The translations under genes and the position numbers were made by a program. A stretch of DNA of 5,147 bases from Oscillospiraceae bacterium (GTDB taxonomy: Bacteria > Bacillota_A > Clostridia > Oscillospirales > Ruminococcaceae), in assembly GCA_017848205.1 (NCBI GenBank), contig JAGDDO010000022.1, forward strand, positions 1 to 5,147, given 5' to 3'. Within the stretch, counting starts at the first letter, position 1. Every line of letters begins with the position of its first letter. Positions 1 through 5,147 of this stretch are shown piece by piece. The notes beneath the pieces were generated by a model that was not told the origin of the DNA, made no database searches, and saw only the letters and a program-made list of their open reading frames with translations.

Positions 1-1837
1 CTATTTCAAGCCATTCAGGGTCGAGGCCTGTTTCCATCAGTTTTTCCTGAATAAACTGCTTTACGTCCTTCTGGTAGAAGTCCTCGGATGTAAGGTTTAT
101 GGACATTACTATAGGAGGAAGTCCCATGCTCTGCCACATCTTGTTCTGACGGCACGCCTCATCCATTACGAATTCGCCTATTCTGGTGATAAGGTGTGAG
201 TTCTCAGCTATCGGCACAAAGTACTTCGGTGCAATAACTGTACCGTCCGGCTTGATCCATCTGATAAGAGCCTCCACGCCCATGACCTTTTTTGTTTTGA
301 TAGAGATCTTAGGCGGATAGTAAAGTGCAAGCTCGCCTGAATCGATCGACTCGGCAAGTGATCTTTCAAGAGCCGCGGTATTGAGTATGCTGTCGTGCAC
401 TCTTGTGTCGAACATTACAAGTGAGCGCTTCTTGTCACCTGTTGAAAGTGCAAATTCCGCTCTTTCGAATACGGTTATAAAGTCCTCGCCGTCAGCAGGC
501 ATTCTTGAATAACCGGCCGAGCACGAAATATTCTGCTTGAAGTCGTGTTCTCTGCCGATGTTTGCGATCTCCTCCTGAATCTCCTGTGCGAGCACGATAG
601 GAGCATTCGGATCGCCGTAATCCTGGACGATAAGTGCGAAATTGTCGCCTCCGACACGGGCAGCGAAACCGCTTTTGCCCTTCTTTTTATATAGTATATC
701 GGAAAATTCCTTGAGCATCTGATTGCCCTTGGAATAACCGCAGGTGTCGTTTATAATGTGGAAATTGTCAATGTCAAAAACTATTACCCAGTATGAGAGT
801 TCAAGGATCTTGCAGCATTCGTAGATCTCGGCGCCGTTGATAACGAGCTTGTTTCTGTTGTAAATGCCGGTTATCTCATCGATGTAAGCCATTCTTTCGA
901 TAAGATAATCCTTTTCCTTGTCCTTTGATATGTCGATAATGGCACCGCCTATTACCGGCATGCCGTACTGGCCGTTCGGTGAATTCCTGTAACGGAACGC
1001 GTACCATCTGTACTTGCCGTCATAGGAACGGATCCTGAGATCCATACTGTTGGAATGATCGATGCGGAGCGTATTTGAACGTGCTGACTTTAAATACGAC
1101 TCGAACATCATACGGTCGTCCTTGTGAATGAGATCGATAAAGGCATCGATCCTTATTGACTCGGTTCGGATACCGAGCATATCCATAAGTTCTTTTGAAA
1201 TGGTAAAATACTCATCGCAGTGTTCATTGAGGATGATACCGATCTCGGAAAGATTCATTGCAAGTGAATAGTGCTTTTCCTTGGCAGCGAGAAGATTGTT
1301 CGTCTTGTTGAGCTGCTGTCGGATGACCTTGTTCTCGGTGATGTCAAAACCGATAGAAATTATCATTCTGTCCGTATCATCGTTTCCGAAGATAAGAACT
1401 GAACTTGACCAGCTTACATACAGGGTTCCGTACCTTGATTCAAGCGGGAATTCCTTGACGCCGGAGAGCATCATTCCGCTCTTGCCGTAATTGACGAATC
1501 CCTGCGGGAAAAGTATCGGAAGTATGTCCTGACTCTGCCATTCAAGGACCTCAGGTTTGAGCATTTCCTTGAGTTTGTTGTTCATAAGGAACATGTTTCC
1601 GTCTTCGGACCATATTACAACATATGAATTGATGGCATTCATAAGTGATACTATTCGTTTTTTGTTCAGGTTGGTCTCATCGTTTCTCTGAACATTGAGC
1701 CTGTGCCGGCTGTAAAGAATAGCGGCAGCAGTAAATAATGTATATAAAAGTAAAATAAACTTGGCACTTTTCTCATTCAGAAATGAAAGAGCAACAAGAA
1801 GTGCTGATATCAGAAGGTACAGGACCTCAAAAAACAT
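1..1837 (-). CDS. Membrane-anchored PAS-PAS-GGDEF-EAL cyclic-di-GMP signalling protein (3' end beyond window)
   Basis: The minus-strand reading frame is open for 612 codons and runs off the left edge. Two hydrophobic segments (about residues 2-19 and 27-43) form a short membrane anchor. PAS-like domains follow at about 62-168 and 187-305, the second with a PAC-like YRW strand. The GGDEF domain spans about 313-478. It keeps the DID metal-site motif (D355, D357) and an IND segment, but the signature reads GGDNF (396-400) and no RxxD inhibitory site precedes it. The EAL domain starts near 487 and keeps EAL at 522-524 and a conserved NL(T/S) asparagine (N581), although the usual YYQP reads YYPP (506-509). 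The rest of the EAL domain is outside the window. The fold assignment is secure. I infer a phosphodiesterase or c-di-GMP sensor rather than a strong cyclase. The start is uncertain: ATG at 1837 has only a short GGA in front, and an in-frame TTG at 1846 lies 12 nt after AGGGAG. Confidence 0.93.
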   Translation of the reverse strand, partial: MFFEVLYLLISALLVALSFLNEKSAKFILLLYTLFTAAAILYSRHRLNVQRNDETNLNKKRIVSLMNAINSYVVIWSEDGNMFLMNNKLKEMLKPEVLEWQSQDILPILFPQGFVNYGKSGMMLSGVKEFPLESRYGTLYVSWSSSVLIFGNDDTDRMIISIGFDITENKVIRQQLNKTNNLLAAKEKHYSLAMNLSEIGIILNEHCDEYFTISKELMDMLGIRTESIRIDAFIDLIHKDDRMMFESYLKSARSNTLRIDHSNSMDLRIRSYDGKYRWYAFRYRNSPNGQYGMPVIGGAIIDISKDKEKDYLIERMAYIDEITGIYNRNKLVINGAEIYECCKILELSYWVIVFDIDNFHIINDTCGYSKGNQMLKEFSDILYKKKGKSGFAARVGGDNFALIVQDYGDPNAPIVLAQEIQEEIANIGREHDFKQNISCSAGYSRMPADGEDFITVFERAEFALSTGDKKRSLVMFDTRVHDSILNTAALERSLAESIDSGELALYYPPKISIKTKKVMGVEALIRWIKPDGTVIAPKYFVPIAENSHLITRIGEFVMDEACRQNKMWQSMGLPPIVMSINLTSEDFYQKDVKQFIQEKLMETGLDPEWLEI

Positions 1838-1873
1838 AATTTCCAAGTTGTGATCATTCTCCCTGATGCGCCG

Positions 1874-1890
1874 GACCGTACAGTACGGTC
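1874..1890. repeat. 17-bp perfect palindrome in the leader of the GGDEF-EAL gene
   Basis: GACCGTAC and GTACGGTC are exact 8-bp inverted copies around one central base. The element lies about 25-40 nt downstream of the predicted start of the leftward transcript and before its start codon. The size, symmetry and placement fit an operator for a dimeric repressor. As RNA it could also form a short hairpin. I cannot assign a regulator family. Confidence 0.6.
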
Positions 1891-1919
1891 ACGCACTTAT
1901 TTTGTATACTACTGTGTTA

Positions 1920-1949
1920 ATTATACCAAAAAACGATCCTCATTGTCAA
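1920..1949 (-). promoter_or_regulatory. Sigma-A-type promoter of the GGDEF-EAL gene
   Basis: Read leftward, a perfect -35 TTGACA (1949-1944) is followed by an 18-bp spacer and a perfect -10 TATAAT (1925-1920). TG at the extended -10 position precedes the -10. Transcription would start near 1913, giving a leader of about 75 nt. The match to consensus predicts strong basal expression unless repressed, perhaps through the palindrome at 1874-1890. Confidence 0.85.
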
Positions 1950-2033
1950 TGAAATCATGTATATTTCAATACTTTTTTATTGTTTTTCTCAGAAGATATT
2001 TCAAATCTTTTTTTATCGCATTTTTCAGCAGAT

Positions 2034-2065
2034 TTCACACTCTATTCACATTTATGAGGTATCAT
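2034..2065 (+). promoter_or_regulatory. Promoter and tandem-repeat operator of the response regulator operon
   Basis: TTCACA occurs at 2034-2039 and again at 2045-2050, an 11-bp period typical of sites bound by OmpR/PhoB-family dimers. There is no good -35. The box TATCAT at 2060-2065 (one mismatch to TATAAT) starts 14 bp after the second TCACA; TATAAG at 2065-2070 is an alternative -10. A missing -35 with a direct repeat in its place suggests an activator-dependent promoter, most simply activated by the regulator it drives. The repeat is seen directly. The regulator identity is inferred. Confidence 0.55.
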
Positions 2066-2088
2066 ATAAGAACAGAGACGGCAGGATC

Positions 2089-2152
2089 TTAGGGAAACAC
2101 TGATCAAACCGGAAATCCGTGCTGATTAGTGAATAAATCAGCGTTTCCTTAG
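2089..2152. repeat. 64-nt hairpin or miniature inverted-repeat element in the operon leader
   Basis: Arms 2089-2104 and 2137-2152 pair over 16 positions with one A-C mismatch and two G-U pairs. The core 2093-2148 has inverted ends beginning GGAAAC and finishing GTTTCC, and it is flanked by the direct repeat TTAG (2089-2092 and 2149-2152). This arrangement fits a very short non-autonomous insertion with a 4-bp target duplication. Within it, GCTGATT (2121-2127) and AATCAGC (2136-2142) form a 7-bp hairpin that competes with the long stem for the same 3' bases, so a regulatory RNA leader is the alternative. It ends 15 nt before the AGGAGG of the next gene. Confidence 0.6.
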
Positions 2153-2179
2153 CATCCGGATCATACAGGAGGTATAAAA

Positions 2180-2854
2180 ATGGGCCGAATACTTGTAGTA
2201 GACGACGAGTCAAACATCAGAAATGTAGTAAAGGAATACGCTGAATTTGAAGGATATGAGGTCGCAGAGGCAGAAGACGGCATGCAGGCCATTGAAGCTG
2301 TAAAAAACAACGACTTCGATATTATAGTCATGGACGTAATGATGCCTAAGCTTGACGGCTATTCTGCCTGCAAGGAGATCAAAAAGATAAAAAACATCCC
2401 TGTAATAATGCTTTCAGCCAGAGGCGAGGAATATGACAAGCTTTTCGGTTTCGAGATAGGCGTTGACGATTACGTTGTAAAGCCGTTCTCACCGAAGGAA
2501 CTTATGGCAAGAATAAAGGTAGTAATGAAGAGAAACGCATCTCCTGCCGGACAGGCTTCCGAAAAGCTCAAGTTTGAAGGACTGGAAATAGATATGGCCG
2601 GCCGCGAGGTCTATGTAAACGGTCAGAAAACTTCCATGACACCAAAGGAATACGATCTTCTTTTCTTCCTTGTCAAGAACAGAAACCTTGCAATGTCACG
2701 TGACAAACTTCTGGAAAGTGTATGGGGATATGACTTCTTCGGGGATGACAGAACAGTTGATACACACATCAAAATGCTCCGTAACAGCCTCGGCGAGTAC
2801 AGAAAATTCATAATCACTCTCCGCGGAATGGGGTATAAGTTTGAAGCTGAATAA
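2180..2854 (+). CDS. OmpR/PhoB-family two-component response regulator
   Basis: This 224-residue protein has the usual length and order of the family. The receiver domain (about 2-118) has the acidic pair D8-D9, phosphoacceptor D52 in the MDVMMP motif, S79 at the switch position, Y98 and the conserved lysine K101 before PF. After a short linker (about 119-128), the winged-helix DNA-binding domain (about 129-222) has a recognition helix around 191-205 (RTVDTHIKMLR) and ends with the GMGYKF wing. All catalytic residues are present. The ATG start follows AGGAGG (2167-2172) by 7 nt. Its stop codon lies inside the next gene, which is the histidine kinase and evident partner. It should bind tandem direct repeats as a dimer; such repeats occur in its own promoter and at 4405-4447. 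The name phoB is tempting but unproven, since many family members share this architecture. Confidence 0.96.
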   Translation: MGRILVVDDESNIRNVVKEYAEFEGYEVAEAEDGMQAIEAVKNNDFDIIVMDVMMPKLDGYSACKEIKKIKNIPVIMLSARGEEYDKLFGFEIGVDDYVVKPFSPKELMARIKVVMKRNASPAGQASEKLKFEGLEIDMAGREVYVNGQKTSMTPKEYDLLFFLVKNRNLAMSRDKLLESVWGYDFFGDDRTVDTHIKMLRNSLGEYRKFIITLRGMGYKFEAE

Positions 2855-4316
2855 ATTCAGGATCAGAGAAGAAAAGAAGCCCGGAAAAGGATTCCGTATC
2901 CGCTACCACATACTGATGAGCTATCTTTTTCTCGTCGGTCTGTCGCTGGCACTTCTGTGGGGCACACAGATCCTTTTCCTTAACAGATTCTATGAAAATG
3001 AACGTATCGGAATAGCCGAAAAGACGGCCGATACAATGTCGGAATATTTCTGTGAGTACGACGAGATAACCGAGGAAAACCTGGTCGAGCTGACGGAAAA
3101 ATATGACGATCTCGCTTCTGACAACGAGCTTTCCTACATGCTTGTGGACCGCAACTACAGAATAGTATATGAAAACAACAAGGGAATGGCACATCAGTTC
3201 TCAAGAAATGAAATTGATTTTCTGCAGACGAATGCCAATCTTAAAGGCGGAAAATATACCACGAGTGCTGAGGGCACTGCCCAGGACACGAAAGTCGTCA
3301 TAATATGCTGCGTACTGAAAAACGAGAAATCGAACCAGGGCTGCTACCTTATAGTAAACACGCTGATAACACCGGTCAAGACCACTATTTCAATGCTGAG
3401 GAAGACCACCTATCTCGTTACAGTCCTGATGATACTTATTTCAGTGATAGCGGCTCTTATAATGTCGAAATCGCTTGCAAAACCTATACAGAACATAACG
3501 GAATCGGCAAATAATCTTGCAAAGGGCGAATACAAAACTGAGTTTGAGGGCGGACGGTTCGCTGAAACGAGACAGCTGGCAAAGACACTTAACTACGCAT
3601 CCTCCGAGATTTCAAAGATCGACGAGCTCCAGCGCGATCTTATTGCCAACGTTTCTCACGACTTAAGAACCCCTCTTACAATGATAAAAGCCTACGCGGA
3701 AATGATACGCGATCTTTCCGGCGACCGCAAGGAAAAGCGCGAGGAACATCTCGGCATAATAATAAAGGAAACAGACCGTCTTGCTCAGCTTGTAAATGAT
3801 ATTCTCGACCTTTCAAAGCTTGAAAACGGCAGACAGCCTCTTGACATTTCAACTTTTGATATAAGCGCCAAGCTTCATGACATTATGGAGCGCTACAAGG
3901 AATTTTCCGAAGCAAACGGCTATACCATAAATTACACTGATAATCCGCCGGTACTTGTACAGTGCGACACGGGCAAGATAGAACAGGTCATCTACAATCT
4001 TGTGAACAACGCGATCAACTACACCGGCGAAGACAAACAGATCTTTGTCACCATGGAAACTGAAGAGGACTTTGTGAAGATCTCGATAAGAGATACCGGC
4101 AAGGGAATTTCAGAAGAAAACATCCACCAGATATTCGAAAAATACTACCGTGCGGAAAAAACAAAACGTGAGGTCGTGGGAACCGGACTCGGACTTTCAA
4201 TAGTACGTGCCGTACTTAAAGCGCATAATTTTCCGTTCGGTGTTCAGAGTACACCGGGTGCGGGAACTACATTCTGGTTCAAGATCAAGCGTGACAAGGA
4301 GTCCATTTGCATCTAA
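2841..4316 (+). CDS. Membrane sensor histidine kinase (HAMP-HisKA-HATPase), partner of the upstream regulator
   Basis: The 491-residue protein has a basic N-terminus, a first membrane helix (about 24-46), an extracytoplasmic sensor region of about 140 residues (47-187) with a PAS/Cache-like strand around 99-112, and a second helix (189-209). A HAMP linker (210-262) leads directly into HisKA. The phosphorylated histidine is H273 in VSHDLRTP. The ATPase domain has the N box (N386, N390), G1 box DTGKGI (418-423), an F box around 431-436 and G2 box GTGLGL (447-452), so it should be active. There is no PAS domain between HAMP and HisKA, unlike typical PhoR. Translation starts at TTG, 7 nt after GGGG (2830-2833), overlapping the regulator gene by 14 nt and implying translational coupling. 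The next in-frame ATG (2916) lies inside the first membrane helix and is a poor alternative. The signal sensed is unknown. Confidence 0.95.
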   Translation: MKLNKFRIREEKKPGKGFRIRYHILMSYLFLVGLSLALLWGTQILFLNRFYENERIGIAEKTADTMSEYFCEYDEITEENLVELTEKYDDLASDNELSYMLVDRNYRIVYENNKGMAHQFSRNEIDFLQTNANLKGGKYTTSAEGTAQDTKVVIICCVLKNEKSNQGCYLIVNTLITPVKTTISMLRKTTYLVTVLMILISVIAALIMSKSLAKPIQNITESANNLAKGEYKTEFEGGRFAETRQLAKTLNYASSEISKIDELQRDLIANVSHDLRTPLTMIKAYAEMIRDLSGDRKEKREEHLGIIIKETDRLAQLVNDILDLSKLENGRQPLDISTFDISAKLHDIMERYKEFSEANGYTINYTDNPPVLVQCDTGKIEQVIYNLVNNAINYTGEDKQIFVTMETEEDFVKISIRDTGKGISEENIHQIFEKYYRAEKTKREVVGTGLGLSIVRAVLKAHNFPFGVQSTPGAGTTFWFKIKRDKESICI

Positions 4317-4335
4317 ACCGACATTTTGCACAAAT

Positions 4336-4366
4336 ACAGGCGGCATTTTTGCCGCCTGTTGTTTTT
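4336..4366 (+). terminator. Intrinsic terminator of the two-component operon
   Basis: ACAGGCGGCA and its exact complement TGCCGCCTGT form a perfect 10-bp GC-rich stem with a TTTT loop, followed by TGTTTTT. It lies 20 nt after the kinase stop codon and separates the operon from the downstream transcription unit. Confidence 0.93.
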
Positions 4367-4403
4367 AATCAACAACATCAAATAACTTAATAGCTTTTCT
4401 ACG

Positions 4404-4459
4404 TTATCACAAAACTTTCACAAAACTATCATATTCTGTACACATACGCTGATTATAAT
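4404..4459 (+). promoter_or_regulatory. Pho-box-like four-unit operator and -10 box
   Basis: Pentamers TCACA (4407), TCACA (4418), TCATA (4429) and ACACA (4440) are spaced exactly 11 bp apart. The first two sit in longer copies, TATCACAAAAC and TTTCACAAAAC. The TATAAT box at 4454-4459 begins 14 bp after the last unit, the same offset as in the response regulator promoter. No consensus -35 exists. The stretch 4415-4433 resembles the enterobacterial Pho box (CTGTCAYA-type repeats). I infer activation by an OmpR/PhoB-type regulator, with the adjacent regulator the obvious candidate. Transcription should start near 4466. Confidence 0.7.
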
Positions 4460-4465
4460 ATAACC

Positions 4466-4640
4466 ATACTCGATGAGGGAAAACAAAACAAACTCCCATA
4501 AGTCAGATAACAATTTCGGAAAGTCGGGTATATGAATAACGGTATTTTACGTTTACCCCAACGTAGAATATAAATCCCCAATAATCCCTATATCATAACC
4601 AGAAACACTCCTTACTTTGTAAGGGGTGTTTTTGGTTAAC
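4466..4640 (+). ncRNA. Candidate small RNA with C-rich loop
   Basis: A promoter-like element ending at 4459 and an intrinsic terminator at 4597-4637 bound about 170 nt without a convincing gene. Inside is a 12-bp hairpin (4542-4553 with 4560-4571, two wobble pairs) whose six-base loop is UACCCC. Further C-rich stretches lie in apparently unpaired sequence: CUCCCA near 4491, UCCCCA near 4575 and UCCCU near 4585. C-rich loops of this kind are how several Bacillota sRNAs, such as RsaE/RoxS, pair with Shine-Dalgarno regions. A 20-codon frame (4473-4535) has no ribosome binding site and begins only about 7 nt into the transcript, so I do not call it coding. No known RNA family is recognised. Both expression and mechanism are inference. 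Confidence 0.5.
4597..4637 (+). terminator. Long intrinsic terminator of the small-RNA unit
   Basis: Arms 4597-4615 and 4619-4637 pair over 19 positions (two G-U wobbles) with a three-base loop. The core stem 4606-4615/4619-4628 is followed at once by TTTTT (4629-4633), the canonical terminator arrangement. The flanking A and T runs lengthen the stem. A further run of seven T lies at 4646-4652. It may work on both strands, but the U-tract is better on the plus strand. Confidence 0.88.
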
Positions 4641-4782
4641 TATGATTTTTTTAATACACGTTCCGTCTGAAAGCATATGATCTTAAGCGCCGGTCTCAAT
4701 CAATCCACCGAAACATTTATTAAGCATTCAGATATGTTCATTCCCCTGTTTTGACCGCAAAATATTTTTTTATTCAAAAGTC
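4638..4782. other. Intergenic AT-rich stretch with no recognised feature
   Basis: I see no reading frame with a ribosome binding site, no stable hairpin and no repeat here. Only scattered weak inverted matches occur (for example TCTGAA near 4667 and TTCAGA near 4728). It separates the small-RNA terminator from the next promoter. Confidence 0.5.
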
Positions 4783-4811
4783 TTGTAACTCACAATATAA
4801 AATGTTATAAT
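4783..4811 (+). promoter_or_regulatory. Extended -10 promoter of the right-hand membrane protein gene
   Basis: TTGTAA (4783-4788) and TATAAT (4806-4811) are 17 bp apart, with TGT immediately before the -10 giving an extended -10. The predicted start is near 4818, leaving a leader of about 109 nt before the TTG start. That leader contains a loose inverted pair, TTATAGT (4841-4847) and ACTATAA (4871-4877), but no riboswitch that I recognise. No TCACA tandem repeat precedes this promoter, so it is probably not controlled like its left neighbours. Confidence 0.72.
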
Positions 4812-4926
4812 TATAGAAGTCGGTTTTACGCGGCAGAATTTTATAGTAAACGAAAATGGTTTTTAAGAAAACTATAACGTAACTCCGGCACAGAACAACA
4901 GAACAGAATCGAAGGAGGAATACTAT

Positions 4927-5147
4927 TTGCCTGAAAATAGAAAAAGCCGTTCGCTGATAAAAACGGTCATGTCATTTATCAGTATCGGTTACGCTGGTCT
5001 GATGGGTTTTCTGGCATTTGCTTCACTTTACTACGATATGCAGATCGTCAGCAAACCGGCGTTCATTGCTCTTGAAATAATACTTGCCGTTGTATTCGGC
5101 GGAGCGATGATATATACAAGAAAACAGATCATTACTTCAATAGCCAG
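4927..5147 (+). CDS. Unrecognised small membrane protein, N-terminal part (runs off right edge)
   Basis: A frame of 73 codons is open to the window end. It starts at TTG, 8 nt after a strong AAGGAGG (4912-4918); no ATG in this frame has a comparable site (the first is codon 15). The product has a short polar, basic N-terminus (residues 2-12), a hydrophobic helix at about 14-36, a short loop, and a second helix at about 44-63 followed by basic residues (TRKQ). Both helices look like membrane segments, with no cleavable signal peptide evident. I do not recognise a family from this fragment. Codon use and composition look like those of its neighbours. It has its own promoter and is separated from the two-component operon by two terminators, so no operon link can be claimed. 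Confidence 0.78.
   Translation, partial: MPENRKSRSLIKTVMSFISIGYAGLMGFLAFASLYYDMQIVSKPAFIALEIILAVVFGGAMIYTRKQIITSIA

Noticed and set aside
475..657. 60-codon minus-strand frame inside the GGDEF-EAL gene
   Set aside because: It lies in another frame of a clearly coding region and has an arginine- and serine-rich composition with no domain; it is a shadow.
1281..1490. 69-codon plus-strand frame opposite the PAS region
   Set aside because: It is antisense to a well-supported gene and has no ribosome binding site or recognisable content.
1810..1857. Upstream 15-codon frame on the minus strand starting at ATG 1857
   Set aside because: Its AGGGAG is only 1 nt from the ATG, too close for initiation; it is more likely incidental.
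1850..2092. 80-codon plus-strand frame across the divergent intergenic region
   Set aside because: It has no ribosome binding site, overlaps the minus-strand promoter and the operator repeats, and its phenylalanine-rich product reflects the AT-rich DNA.
2814..3204. Minus-strand frames of 126 and 74 codons opposite the kinase sensor region
   Set aside because: The plus-strand kinase has a complete domain order through this region; these have no start signals or domains.
3305..3514. 69-codon plus-strand frame inside the kinase gene
   Set aside because: It is out of frame with the kinase second membrane helix and HAMP region and has no ribosome binding site.
2180..4316. Naming the operon phoB-phoR
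   Set aside because: The operators are Pho-box-like, but the kinase lacks the PAS domain between HAMP and HisKA usual in PhoR, no phosphate gene is in the window, and CssRS-like systems use similar repeats.
4473..4535. 20-codon frame at the 5' end of the candidate small RNA
   Set aside because: It has no Shine-Dalgarno sequence, starts about 7 nt from the predicted transcript start, and encodes an undistinguished polar peptide. A leaderless or dual-function role is not excluded, but nothing supports it.
4466..4640. c-di-GMP riboswitch, suggested by the nearby GGDEF-EAL gene
   Set aside because: I see none of the conserved GEMM core segments, and the unit ends in a terminator with no gene directly downstream.

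Overview
The window looks like chromosomal DNA of a low-to-moderate-GC Bacillota, probably a clostridial gut or rumen organism. A Ruminococcus-like genome is my guess from style only: AGGAGG ribosome binding sites, TTG starts, sigma-A promoters with TATAAT boxes, and U-tailed hairpin terminators. No mobile-element gene, rRNA, tRNA or CRISPR array is visible.

Layout. On the minus strand, positions 1837 to 1 encode most of a membrane-anchored PAS-PAS-GGDEF-EAL protein (cyclic-di-GMP signalling) whose C-terminus runs off the left edge. Its promoter (1920-1949, minus strand) is near-perfect, and a 17-bp palindrome lies just downstream of the predicted transcription start. A divergent intergenic region follows. 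It carries an operator-like tandem repeat (TCACA twice, 11 bp apart) with a -10 box, and then a 64-nt hairpin that looks like a tiny inverted-repeat insertion. On the plus strand, 2180-4316 is a two-gene operon with a 14-nt overlap: an OmpR/PhoB-family response regulator and a HAMP-type sensor histidine kinase. A strong terminator closes it at 4336-4366.

The most interesting part is 4404-4640, which contains no convincing gene. Four 11-bp repeat units related to those in front of the response regulator end at a TATAAT box. About 135 nt of non-coding sequence follows, with a 12-bp hairpin presenting the loop UACCCC and several more C-rich single-stranded stretches, and then an intrinsic terminator. 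I read this as a small RNA, possibly activated by the adjacent two-component system and acting by pairing with G-rich Shine-Dalgarno sequences. Its existence, regulation and targets are inference.

Downstream, a separate extended -10 promoter (4783-4811) and a roughly 110-nt leader precede a TTG-started gene for a small membrane protein (4927 to the right edge). I do not recognise its family.

Working model: the kinase senses an envelope or nutrient signal and phosphorylates the regulator at D52. The regulator binds tandem TCACA sites, activating its own operon and the small RNA. The repeat resembles the Pho box, but the kinase lacks the cytoplasmic PAS domain usual in PhoR, so a phosphate role is not established.
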